NCBI GenBank assembly: GCA_015055785.1
Contig: SVHQ01000048.1
Coordinates: 1-10,241 of the forward strand
Length of the DNA: 10,241 nt
Direction of reading: 5' to 3'
From: Clostridiales bacterium
GTDB lineage: Bacteria; Bacillota_A; Clostridia; Christensenellales; Borkfalkiaceae
The notes under the pieces were generated by a model that was given only the letters and a program-made list of their open reading frames with translations, did no database searches and was not told the DNA's origin. Below, piece by piece: positions 1 to 6,826 of this stretch (positions within the stretch are counted from its first letter, which is position 1; each line of letters begins with the position of its first letter). The position numbers and the translations under genes are program-made.

Positions 1-210
1 AACGATTACTTTGCCGTCCGCAATATCCTTGCAAGCAGAAAGCAATTCCTTATCTTTTCCCGTCGAATCGTGAACACCTTGGTTCTTTTCCGTTTCGATG
101 ATTTGGCGCGCACGTTTTGCCGCAATCGTGCAAAGTGCATAACGGCTGATGGGTTCTTCCTCCGTTCCAAGTTTACGAATCATTACGTCTACAGAAGGTT
201 CGTTAATCAT
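1..210 (-). CDS. rpoZ: RNA polymerase omega subunit, 3' part cut by the window edge
   Basis: The minus-strand frame from the ATG at 210-208 stays open to the window edge and gives 70 residues beginning MINEPSVDVMIRKLG. The block ISRYALCTIAAKRARQI (about residues 21-37) is the hallmark of omega, the small subunit that helps assemble RNA polymerase and stabilises beta-prime. The downstream stretch ACKDIADGKVIV fits the family's C-terminal part. An AAGGAG ribosome binding site lies at 220-225, nine bases before the ATG. The gene follows yicC and gmk, the classical Firmicutes order, although the gap to gmk is 323 bases and holds a repeat. I see no convincing promoter of its own, so it probably relies on the yicC promoter or on an undetected internal one. 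The stop codon is outside the window. Identification is confident. Confidence 0.93.
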   Translation of the reverse strand, partial: MINEPSVDVMIRKLGTEEEPISRYALCTIAAKRARQIIETEKNQGVHDSTGKDKELLSACKDIADGKVIV

Positions 211-533
211 ATTTTTTCACTCCTTGTTGTGTTTATTTATCTTTTTTATACACCCTATGGGTGCTTCATTTTCTATCTTTCTTGATAGCTTGTAAAATGC
301 TTATTCTTTATCGTTTTCTACTGCACAAATAAGCTGTTGAGAACTGCACCATGCTGTCATGCAAAGGCGTGCAACGACGTAGGAATCTCATGGCGTGACA
401 CCGAAATGCGCCTATAATACCTCTAACCTTTAAATGCGGAGATACAAGCAGTTCTAAGAACGCCGAGGGCGCGTACAGATAGTACGTAACCGAGGCGTGA
501 CACCGAAATGCGAAGTGTATACGCATTTAAACA
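211..533. other. gmk-rpoZ intergenic region, no gene
   Basis: This 323-base gap has no credible coding region. From right to left it holds the degenerate repeat described separately (331-531), then an AT-rich leader to rpoZ with two small dyads: CACCC/GGGTG at 251-263 (3-base loop) and CTATC/GATAG at 273-288 (6-base loop). Neither dyad is followed by a clear T-run on the minus strand, so I do not call a terminator. The ribosome binding site of rpoZ is at 220-225. A TATAAT occurs on the plus strand at 413-418 without a properly spaced -35. Confidence 0.7.
331..531. repeat. Two degenerate copies of a structured intergenic repeat
   Basis: A perfect 19-base direct repeat, GGCGTGACACCGAAATGCG, occurs at 392-410 and 494-512. 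Each copy is preceded on the plus strand by a similar motif: AAGCTGTTGAGAAC at 331-344 and AAGCAGTTCTAAGAAC at 446-461. The region therefore reads as two tandem units of about 80 and 67 bases with diverged middles. The second unit contains nested stems: CGTAC/GTACG around AGATA, inside ACGCC/GGCGT. AAATGCG at 506-512 can pair with CGCATTT at 522-528, and TTTAAATGCG at 429-438 is an exact inverted copy of 522-531. The combination suggests a dispersed palindromic or miniature element. Other copies cannot be checked here. Confidence 0.6.
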
Positions 534-1082
534 TTAATCCCCGTCGATGATGTTGCTTAACTCTTCAATCGCCGCTTCCAAATCATCGTTGATGATGATA
601 TGGTCGTATTGGTCTTTGTAAGAAAGCTCGTATTCCATTCTTGCAAGACGGTTTTCTATTTGTTCTTCCGTCTCCGAACATCTACCAGATAAGCGACGTT
701 TGAGTTCTTCCACCGACGGCGGCGTCACCATCACAAGCACACATTCAGGGAAGGTTTTTTTTGCGTTAAGCGCACCCACAACATCGATTTCCATAATGAC
801 GGATTTTGTTTTTAACGTTTCGCGAACGAAAGATTTCGGTGTACCGTAATAGTTGCCGAAATGTTCGTCATATTCCAAAAAATCGTCCTCTGCAATACGG
901 CGCTGAAATTCCTCTTTGGATAAAAAGAAATAATGTTTTCCGTCTACCTCGCCCTCTCTCGGCGCACGCGTCGTACACGACACCGATTCCACTACGTCCT
1001 CGCGCCGCGCAATCAACGTTTTCACCATCGTGCCCTTTCCAACGCCCGAAGGGCCGGAAACCGCTAACAATACGTGTTTCAT
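534..1082 (-). CDS. gmk: Guanylate kinase
   Basis: Guanylate kinase phosphorylates GMP (and dGMP) to GDP with ATP in the cytoplasm. The 182-residue product has the P-loop GPSGVGKGT at residues 10-18, the GMP-binding TTRAPR at 37-42, the EYDEHFGNYYGTP segment at about 70-82, and the lid/arginine region RRLSGRCSETEEQIENRL at about 129-146. The usual IDVQGA motif reads IDVVGA (99-104), so a commonly conserved glutamine is valine here. The protein is about 20 residues shorter than the typical 200-205, all at the C-terminus after INDDLEAAIEELSNII. The ATG at 1082 is supported by GGAG at 1090-1093. The gene starts 17 bases after the yicC stop and is almost certainly cotranscribed with it. No U-tract terminator follows, so readthrough towards rpoZ is plausible. 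Confidence 0.95.
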   Translation of the reverse strand: MKHVLLAVSGPSGVGKGTMVKTLIARREDVVESVSCTTRAPREGEVDGKHYFFLSKEEFQRRIAEDDFLEYDEHFGNYYGTPKSFVRETLKTKSVIMEIDVVGALNAKKTFPECVLVMVTPPSVEELKRRLSGRCSETEEQIENRLARMEYELSYKDQYDHIIINDDLEAAIEELSNIIDGD

Positions 1083-1099
1083 ATTCTCTCTCCGCCTTT

Positions 1100-1975
1100 T
1101 TATTCCAGATTCTGCACTTGTTCACGGATTTTTTCTATCTCGTTTTTAAGCGCCAAACCCGTTCGCGTAATCGTTACGTCGTTGCTCTTGGAACAAGTGG
1201 TGTTTGCTTCACGGTTAAATTCCTGCACGAGGAAATCGAGTTTTCTACCCACAACCCCCTCTTCGCAAATACTGCGAAATTGTTCGATATGGCTGCGAAG
1301 TCTTGTCAACTCTTCATCGATATTCGTTCTATCGGCAAACACCGCCACTTCCGAAAGCAATCTGCCCTCGTCCACAGGTACGTCTGCGAGATATTCCTGC
1401 ACTCTGTTTTGCAATTTTTCCCTGTATTCTTGCTGTATCTGCGGTGCGCGTAGGGAAATATCCCCCACCAAACTTTCTATCGTTGCCATACGACTGAGCA
1501 TATCCGCTTTCAGCTTTTCCCCCTCCACCGCACGCATTTCGTTGAGTTTGTCAAGCGCAGCATTGAGCACTGTCAAAAGTGCGTTCGTCAATTCTTCATC
1601 GAGCGAAACCGTGTCCTCTTGTTTCAAAACTTCGGGATAACGCAAGACGGAAGAAATTGTAACGTCGTCCGTTAAATCGGGAAAAGCTTCTTTCATCGCC
1701 TTTGCCGCCGCCACGTACGAAGCCGCCAAAGCCATGTCTGCGGTGAGCGCAGTAGGACGTTCGCGTTTGTCTTTTAAGGACACGAATACGTCTGCATGAC
1801 CGCGCGTTAATTTTTTACGAACGGTGTTTCTAACAACGTCCTCATACGCCGCAAAAATACGCGGAGCTTTAATCGAAACGTCCAAATAACGATTATTCAC
1901 CGTCTTGATTTCGCAAGTCAGCTCAATGCCGCCCTCGCTATATTCGCCTTTTCCATATCCCGTCATGCTTAACAT
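1100..1975 (-). CDS. yicC: YicC/YloC family endoribonuclease
   Basis: The 291-residue product begins MLSMTGYGKGEY, the conserved N-terminus of the YicC/YloC family. It ends with the family's strongest signature, RKLDFLVQEFNREANT followed by CSKSNDV, at about residues 244-266, and with EIEKIREQVQNLE. Family members from E. coli and Bacillus have been described as endoribonucleases acting in RNA turnover. The exact substrate cannot be read from sequence. The length matches the usual 290-295 residues with both halves present. The ATG at 1975 has GGAG at 1984-1987 with 8-base spacing and sits about 30 bases behind a strong promoter. It is first in a yicC-gmk-rpoZ unit. In many Firmicutes a small remA gene lies between yicC/yloC and gmk. 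Here only 17 bases separate the two genes, so remA is absent from this position. Confidence 0.93.
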   Translation of the reverse strand: MLSMTGYGKGEYSEGGIELTCEIKTVNNRYLDVSIKAPRIFAAYEDVVRNTVRKKLTRGHADVFVSLKDKRERPTALTADMALAASYVAAAKAMKEAFPDLTDDVTISSVLRYPEVLKQEDTVSLDEELTNALLTVLNAALDKLNEMRAVEGEKLKADMLSRMATIESLVGDISLRAPQIQQEYREKLQNRVQEYLADVPVDEGRLLSEVAVFADRTNIDEELTRLRSHIEQFRSICEEGVVGRKLDFLVQEFNREANTTCSKSNDVTITRTGLALKNEIEKIREQVQNLE

Positions 1976-2013
1976 TCGTGTTTCTCCATTCAGTCCAAAC
2001 TATCAGTTATAAC

Positions 2014-2041
2014 ATTATAACACACTTTTGAAAAATGTCAA
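2014..2041 (-). promoter_or_regulatory. Sigma-A promoter for yicC-gmk-rpoZ, with an overlapping dyad
   Basis: On the minus strand TTGACA (2041-2036) is followed after 16 bases by TATAAT (2019-2014), preceded by TG one base upstream (extended -10). The predicted start near 2007 gives a leader of about 30 bases to the yicC ATG at 1975. A perfect dyad, GTTATAA at 2006-2012 and TTATAAC at 2015-2021 with a 2-base spacer, covers the -10 and the start point, so a repressor could bind here. It resembles but does not match the PerR box. Confidence 0.88.
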
Positions 2042-2078
2042 GCCGCAACTGCCAAGTTTTTTTAAGTTTTTACTAATT

Positions 2079-2098
2079 TTTTATAATATATTATAAAA
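2079..2098. repeat. 20-bp perfect AT palindrome
   Basis: TTTTATAATATATTATAAAA is its own reverse complement. It directly abuts the terminator stem at 2099-2117 and forms that terminator's T-run side on the minus strand. It contains a TATAAT on each strand. It lies 38 bases upstream of the yicC -35 box, so it could act as an upstream AT-rich element or be a by-product of terminator plus AT-rich sequence. Confidence 0.7.
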
Positions 2099-2117
2099 GA
2101 GCTGATTTTTTCAGCTC
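2099..2117 (-). terminator. Rho-independent terminator of the pcrA-ligA unit
   Basis: The stem GAGCTGA (2099-2105) and TCAGCTC (2111-2117) has 7 pairs and a 5-base loop. On the minus strand it is followed by TTTTATAA. It lies about 150 bases beyond the ligA stop and just before the yicC promoter, so it separates the two units. The T-run is short, so termination may be partial. Confidence 0.7.
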
Positions 2118-2121
2118 CTTT

Positions 2122-2266
2122 AACGTTTATACGTTGTATTTCGGCTTCGCCATTTTATTACTTGCGCGATGTTTTAACGAAAACTGTCGTTTGCTTTTTT
2201 GGGCTACTCTTTTGTGGAGTTCTACTCCACACCACACAAGGGACAATGCCCCTTGCCCCCTTGTCC
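2122..2266. other. Hairpin-rich 3' region downstream of ligA
   Basis: Several small dyads are packed between the ligA stop and its terminator. They are AACGT/ACGTT at 2122-2135, GTGGAGT/ACTCCAC at 2214-2230 (7 pairs, 3-base loop), and GGACAA at 2241-2246 with TTGTCC at 2261-2266. The last competes with a CAAGGG/CCCTTG pairing inside the same stretch. The T-rich spacing on the plus strand and the duplicated CCCCTTG look like remnants of a repeat or a structured 3' untranslated region. No coding frame here is credible. Confidence 0.45.
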
Positions 2267-2270
2267 GCTT

Positions 2271-4217
2271 TTAGTTCTCCAACATTTGTTGGAAAGTTGC
2301 CTCGTCAATGATTTTGATGCCCAATTTTTTTGCTTTTTCCAATTTACTGCCTGCTTCTTCCCCTGCCAAAACAAGCGTGGTTTTCGCGGTCACGGACGAT
2401 TGACATACGCCCCCCCTTTCTTCAATCAGCTTTTGTGCTTCACTGCGTTTGTAATTGGAAAGCGTACCCGTCAACACCACTAATTCGCCAGAAAAAACAC
2501 CTTCCTTTTTCTCATCCGTCCACATGGGCGTCACCCCTGCCGCATATAAAGCGTCCAATTCCAAAGCGTTGTTTTCGTCTTGGAAATATTCCACAATCGC
2601 GCGCGCCGTAATCTCACCTACGTTTTCCATTTCGATGAGTTCTTCCACCGTCGCCTTCTTTAAATTTTCGATGTTTTTAAACCGAGCCGCTAAATCTTTC
2701 GCCGCAACCCTGCCTACCCCCTCTACACCGATTGCGTAAATGAACGCGTCCATGGTAGGGGTCTTGCTTTTTTCAATTGCCGACAATAAATTGTTGATTT
2801 TTTTATCCTTAAAGCCCTCTAATTTCGCCAAGTCCTCCGCGGTTAAGGCATACAAATCGGAGAAATTTTTCATAGCCATTCTTTCTACAAGCTGCTGTGC
2901 GGTGCTTTCCGAAAAACCGTCGATATCCATCGCGTTCTTGCTTGCGTAATGGTCAAGCTTGGCTACAAGTCTTGGCACGCAAAGCCTATTAGGACAGAAT
3001 AAATGCGCCCCCACTTCTCGCACCGCCGTACCACAAGCAGGACACACCGTTATCTTTTCAATGTCGCGGCTATGCTCATAATGCTCCGTCGTGCCCAAAA
3101 TTTCAGGAATAACTTCGTTGGAACGCCTTACAAGCACACGCGAACCGATTTTAACGTCCTTTCTTGCAATGTCGCCGTAATTATTCAGCGTTGCACGGGA
3201 TACAGTCGCACCGCCAAGCTCGACGGGTTCTAAAAGAGCGAGCGGCGTCAATTTTCCCGTTCTGCCCACCTGCCAAATAACGTCTTTTAAAATCGTGGTC
3301 ACTTCTTCCGCTTCGAATTTATACGCCATCGCCCAACGCGGAAACTTATCCGTCGCGCCCATCTCTTCACGTATCACGCCGTCATTTAATTTAATCACGG
3401 CACCGTCCGTCAAAACGTCGAGGGTGTGCCTTTCTTTTTCTATCTCCGCAACCGCCTCTATCACTTCCTCATTCGTGTGGCAAACCTTAAAATAAGGGAA
3501 CACTTTAAAGCCCTCTCTTACAAGAAACTCATGCGCGTTCGTTTGAGACATGGGTACCCCGTCCGAGGTGTAATTGACATCATAGAAATAAATTTCAGGA
3601 TGACGGGATTCGGTGATTTTCGGGTCGAGATTACGAATCGCACCAGCCACAGCATTACGGGCGTTTTTTAACGGTTCTGCCGCCGTTTGATTGTATTTTT
3701 CAAGCACGGAAAGCCGAATAATCGCTTCGCCGCGCACTTCCAAAGTGCCTTGATAATTTATCTTCAAGGGGAAAGATTTTATCGTCAGTACTTGCGCCGT
3801 AACGTCCTCGCCGATAACGCCGTTGCCGCGCGTCGTTGCACGCACAAACTGCCCTTTGTCATAGGTCAAGCACACCGTCAAACCGTCGAATTTATATTCC
3901 ACCGTATAATCGGGTTGTTTGCCTGCAAACTTCTCCACGCGCGTTAAAAACGCCTGCAACTGTTCCGTAGTCACCGATTTATCAAGGCTGAAAAGGCGCG
4001 CGATATGGGTATGTTTTTCAAAGCCTTTTATCGGCTCGCCCCCCACTCGTCTTGTAGGACTATCGGGAAACACCACGCCCGTTTGCGTTTCGATAGCGCG
4101 GAGTTCGTCGTACAAAGCATCGTACTCCTTATCCGACACCGTGGGCGCGTCTAAAACGTAATACTCATACGCCCACTTGTTTAAAATATTCACCAATTCT
4201 CTCTGTCTATCTGCCAT
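2271..4217 (-). CDS. ligA: NAD-dependent DNA ligase
   Basis: LigA seals nicks in duplex DNA using NAD+ during replication and repair. The 648-residue protein has the complete domain order. Domain Ia carries YEYYVLDAPTVSDKEYD (residues 17-33). The adenylation domain has the catalytic lysine in KFDG at 109-112, followed by TTRGNGVIGEDVT. The OB fold holds VGRTGKLTP (318-325) and RRSNEVIPEI. The zinc finger cysteines are C392, C395, C408 and C413, then come helix-hairpin-helix repeats (about 420-545) and a BRCT domain (about 573-648). The canonical TRGDG reads TRGNG, and the usual PMLSLDNAF reads ARLFSLDKS, which suggests a divergent subfamily. I chose the ATG at 4217 because AGGTGA stands at 4222-4227 and homologues start here. 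An in-frame TTG at 4250 would add 11 poor residues. It lies 46 bases after pcrA, in one operon. Confidence 0.95.
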   Translation of the reverse strand: MADRQRELVNILNKWAYEYYVLDAPTVSDKEYDALYDELRAIETQTGVVFPDSPTRRVGGEPIKGFEKHTHIARLFSLDKSVTTEQLQAFLTRVEKFAGKQPDYTVEYKFDGLTVCLTYDKGQFVRATTRGNGVIGEDVTAQVLTIKSFPLKINYQGTLEVRGEAIIRLSVLEKYNQTAAEPLKNARNAVAGAIRNLDPKITESRHPEIYFYDVNYTSDGVPMSQTNAHEFLVREGFKVFPYFKVCHTNEEVIEAVAEIEKERHTLDVLTDGAVIKLNDGVIREEMGATDKFPRWAMAYKFEAEEVTTILKDVIWQVGRTGKLTPLALLEPVELGGATVSRATLNNYGDIARKDVKIGSRVLVRRSNEVIPEILGTTEHYEHSRDIEKITVCPACGTAVREVGAHLFCPNRLCVPRLVAKLDHYASKNAMDIDGFSESTAQQLVERMAMKNFSDLYALTAEDLAKLEGFKDKKINNLLSAIEKSKTPTMDAFIYAIGVEGVGRVAAKDLAARFKNIENLKKATVEELIEMENVGEITARAIVEYFQDENNALELDALYAAGVTPMWTDEKKEGVFSGELVVLTGTLSNYKRSEAQKLIEERGGVCQSSVTAKTTLVLAGEEAGSKLEKAKKLGIKIIDEATFQQMLEN

Positions 4218-4240
4218 AATATCACCTATTCTCACCCAAT

Positions 4241-4285
4241 TAAGGGTCAAAGAACGTTGCCCCTTAGCCTATTATCGTTAAGGGG
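4241..4285 (-). promoter_or_regulatory. Mutually exclusive stems between pcrA and ligA
   Basis: In the mRNA the segment CCCCTTA (copy of 4285-4279) can pair with TAAGGGG (4266-4260), which contains the pcrA stop codon. The same TAAGGG can instead pair with CCCTTA (4246-4241), which lies about 14 bases before the ligA ribosome binding site. The first stem has 7 pairs and a 12-base loop, the second 6 pairs and a 14-base loop. No T-run follows, so this is not a terminator. It may tune ligA translation, or be coincidence. Confidence 0.35.
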
Positions 4286-6729
4286 GCGAGGCTTGCGGAA
4301 AGCTGTTTAATGCCGAAACCCTCGAACGCAATATCTACAATCATGTTGCTGCCCGTGCCGCGAACGTTGACTATCGTGCCGCCACCGAATTTCGGGTGCT
4401 TTACCTTTACACCGATACGGAAACCGCTTAAATCTTTTCCTGCGCCTGCCGTCGGTTTCATGGGCGCACGCGAAATGCCGCCGTAAGTGAAACCGCTGCT
4501 CTTTGCTCCGCCCGAAGTATGGCTTGCCGTACTGCCATACGTAGTATAAGAGGACGAACTGCCGTAGGTGTTGCCGCCATAACTGCTTCCACCGTTCCAC
4601 GTTGAACGGGTTATACCCGAATTGCTACGCGAGGAATCCCCGTAACTCTTGCCATAAGAAGAACCACCATAAGAAGAGCCGTAGCCGCCGCCAAAATTGT
4701 TTCTCCTGCCGCCATATTCATCATTCGACGCATACCTGCCCCCCACGTATGCGGAATTTCCGTAACTTTCAGGGTCATCATAATCGTCATAACCAAACGG
4801 CACGCGACGCACTTCTTTTGGTAATTCTATCTCCGACGCAAGCTCTTTTAAAAATCTTGAACGCGCCGTCGGTTCACGCTTGCCGTACAGATAACGACTC
4901 TTAGAACGAGTCATAAATAAACGCTCCTTGGCGCGCGTGATGGCTACGTACATCAAACGGCGTTCTTCTTCCATATCGTCGTCATTGTCCACGGCACGGG
5001 AGATGGGCAAAATGTTTTCTTCCAGACCGCAAATAAATACGCACCGAAATTCCAAACCTTTCACCGAATGCACCGTCGCGAGCGTGACGTAGTTGCCATC
5101 GTCCATATCGTCCGTATCGGAAGAGAGCGTCACTTGATTGAGATAATCGGTGAGCGTCGCCCCCTCGTTTAAACGGCAATATTCCTCTACGGAATTGATA
5201 AATTCTTCTATATTTGCGCGCTTGTTGATGCTTTCGTCCGATTCATCGGCATACGCTTCGCGCATTTTCGTGTCTGCGATAATCTTTTTTACCAACTCAT
5301 TGACAGGCATATCTTGGCTGTCGATAATCCATTTCTTAATCAAATCGCGGAAGTCCACCAATTTCTGCTTGGTGCCTGCCGTAAACCCGATTTCGTCTAA
5401 ATCCAACAACGCGTCATATACCGACAATTCGTTTTCATACGCGTAATTTTGCAAAGCTTCCACCGTTTTTGCGCCAATTCCGCGCTTGGGGAAGTTGATG
5501 ATGCGCACCGCCGCTTCGCTGTCAAAGGGGTTGTTTATCAAGCGCAAATACGCCAATAAGTCTTTAATTTCCTTACGTTCGAAGAATTTAAAACCGCCAA
5601 ACACCTTATAAGGAATCCCATCGCCCGTAAACTCTTGTTCGAAAGACCGCGTCAACGCATTCACGCGCATCAAAATGGCAAAATCGGAATAGGAATATCC
5701 CTGCCGCATAAGCCCTGCTATCGTGTGGGCAATATACCGCGCTTCACCGCTCTCTTCTTCCGATTCCTGCACTTTCGCAGGCTCGCCCTCGTCGTTCTCC
5801 GTCCACAGCGTCTTGTCCTTTCTGTGACCGTTGTTTTTAATGACCGTATTCGCAAGCTTTAAAATTTCTTTCGTGGAACGGTAATTACGCTCTAATTTAA
5901 AGACTTTCGCGTTCTTGAAATCCTTTTCAAAATGTAAAATATTTTCTATCTTCGCGCCACGCCAACCGTAAATAGACTGGTCGTCATCGCCTACGGCAAA
6001 CAAATTGCCATGCACGGACGCGAGCAGTTTCACGATTTCATATTGCACCGCGTTGGTGTCTTGAAACTCATCGACAAGAATATAGCGGAAACGGCCGCCA
6101 AGATACTCTCTCGCCTCTTTGTTGCCTCTCAAAAGCAAGCGCGTTTCGTTCAATAAATCATCAAAATCCAAAGCGTTATTTTCTCTTAAATGCTTTTGAT
6201 AACGGCGATAAACCTTCGTAATCTCGTCGATTTCATACTCGCCAGCATATTCTTCTGCATACTGTTCGGGGTCTAAACCGAGCATTTTGGCGTTTGCAAT
6301 ATGGTATTTGATGTTTTTTAACAGTTTTTCATCGTCAAAATCGCATTCTTGAAAGGATTTTTTGACAATGTTGTTACGCTCCGTTTCACTGTAAATGGAG
6401 AAATTTGAATTTATCCCTACTTCCGCCGCATACATACGCAAAATGCGCACGCACATGCTATGAATGGTACAAACCCAAGATCGGGAAATATCCACAATCT
6501 GCGAAAGACGCTCTTTCATTTCATTCGCGGCTTTGTTCGTGAACGTGATCGCCAAAATCGCTTCCGCAGGCACGTCCTTTTCTTCAATAAGATAGGCTAT
6601 GCGCGTAGTCAGCACACGCGTTTTACCGCTGCCTGCCCCTGCAAGCACCAACACGGCACCCTCTGTTTGCAATACGGGCAACAACTGCTCGTCATTTAAT
6701 TGTTCGAGTAAATCGTCTATTCTAACCAT
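4264..6729 (-). CDS. pcrA: ATP-dependent DNA helicase PcrA/UvrD family
   Basis: This superfamily 1A 3'-5' helicase works in nucleotide excision repair, replication restart and removal of RecA or RNA polymerase. All motifs are present: Walker A GAGSGKT (31-37), DEFQDTN (220-226), GDDDQSIYGWRGA (247-259), ERNYRST (280-286), TVHSVKGLEF, and LMYVAITRAKERL. The 821-residue protein exceeds the usual 720-750 because residues of about 645-769 form a Tyr/Gly/Ser-rich, probably disordered tail with about ten Tyr-Gly pairs. It ends in the PcrA-type Tudor-like segment GVKVKHPKFGGGTI (about 773-786). I chose the ATG at 6729 because MVRIDDLLEQLNDEQ is where the family begins. An upstream in-frame GTG at 6798 lies inside a terminator stem and its extension would cross the promoter. 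No Shine-Dalgarno sequence precedes the ATG. The gene leads a pcrA-ligA operon, as in Bacillus but without pcrB. Confidence 0.95.
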   Translation of the reverse strand: MVRIDDLLEQLNDEQLLPVLQTEGAVLVLAGAGSGKTRVLTTRIAYLIEEKDVPAEAILAITFTNKAANEMKERLSQIVDISRSWVCTIHSMCVRILRMYAAEVGINSNFSIYSETERNNIVKKSFQECDFDDEKLLKNIKYHIANAKMLGLDPEQYAEEYAGEYEIDEITKVYRRYQKHLRENNALDFDDLLNETRLLLRGNKEAREYLGGRFRYILVDEFQDTNAVQYEIVKLLASVHGNLFAVGDDDQSIYGWRGAKIENILHFEKDFKNAKVFKLERNYRSTKEILKLANTVIKNNGHRKDKTLWTENDEGEPAKVQESEEESGEARYIAHTIAGLMRQGYSYSDFAILMRVNALTRSFEQEFTGDGIPYKVFGGFKFFERKEIKDLLAYLRLINNPFDSEAAVRIINFPKRGIGAKTVEALQNYAYENELSVYDALLDLDEIGFTAGTKQKLVDFRDLIKKWIIDSQDMPVNELVKKIIADTKMREAYADESDESINKRANIEEFINSVEEYCRLNEGATLTDYLNQVTLSSDTDDMDDGNYVTLATVHSVKGLEFRCVFICGLEENILPISRAVDNDDDMEEERRLMYVAITRAKERLFMTRSKSRYLYGKREPTARSRFLKELASEIELPKEVRRVPFGYDDYDDPESYGNSAYVGGRYASNDEYGGRRNNFGGGYGSSYGGSSYGKSYGDSSRSNSGITRSTWNGGSSYGGNTYGSSSSYTTYGSTASHTSGGAKSSGFTYGGISRAPMKPTAGAGKDLSGFRIGVKVKHPKFGGGTIVNVRGTGSNMIVDIAFEGFGIKQLSASLAPLTIIG

Positions 6730-6738
6730 AACAAAAAT

Positions 6739-6767
6739 ATTATAACATAAAAGGGGGTTTTTTGCAA
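6739..6767 (-). promoter_or_regulatory. Sigma-A promoter for pcrA-ligA, giving a nearly leaderless mRNA
   Basis: On the minus strand TTGCAA (6767-6762), a 17-base spacer and TATAAT (6744-6739) with TG one base upstream form a strong extended -10 promoter. The expected start is about 6732, only 2-4 bases before the pcrA ATG at 6729. It follows immediately after the terminator at 6779-6809, which supports an independent transcription start here. Confidence 0.85.
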
Positions 6768-6778
6768 GTGTTGCTATG

Positions 6779-6809
6779 AAAAATCCTCCGCTTTTCACGG
6801 AGGATTTTT
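6779..6809. terminator. Strong bidirectional-type terminator
   Basis: AAAAATCCTCCG (6779-6790) and CGGAGGATTTTT (6798-6809) form a perfect 12-bp stem with a 7-base loop, flanked by A-run and T-run on either strand. It ends the minus-strand transcript of the PH-like membrane protein gene, whose stop codon is 18 bases away, and insulates pcrA. Confidence 0.92.
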
Positions 6810-6826
6810 ACGTTATGTACCTTTGA

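Noticed and set aside
395..418. Plus-strand promoter GTGACA...TATAAT in the gmk-rpoZ gap
   Set aside because: The spacing is only 12 bases and no plus-strand gene follows.
308..526. A 72-codon minus-strand open frame in the gmk-rpoZ gap
   Set aside because: It runs through the repeat, which gives a repeated AFRCHA peptide, has no ribosome binding site, and has an unprotein-like composition rich in Cys, His and Arg.
331..531. CRISPR array
   Set aside because: Only two repeat copies, diverged middles that are related to each other rather than unique spacers, and no cas genes nearby.
806..1640. Long plus-strand open frames opposite gmk and yicC
   Set aside because: They are antisense to two confidently identified genes, lack ribosome binding sites and resemble no protein family.
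2006..2021. PerR box at the yicC promoter
   Set aside because: The half-sites do not fit the TTATAAT-N-ATTATAA spacing. The dyad is reported only as a generic operator candidate.
6730..6798. N-terminal extension of PcrA from the GTG at 6798
   Set aside because: The codons lie in the terminator stem and across the promoter, and the family begins at MVRIDDLL-like sequence.
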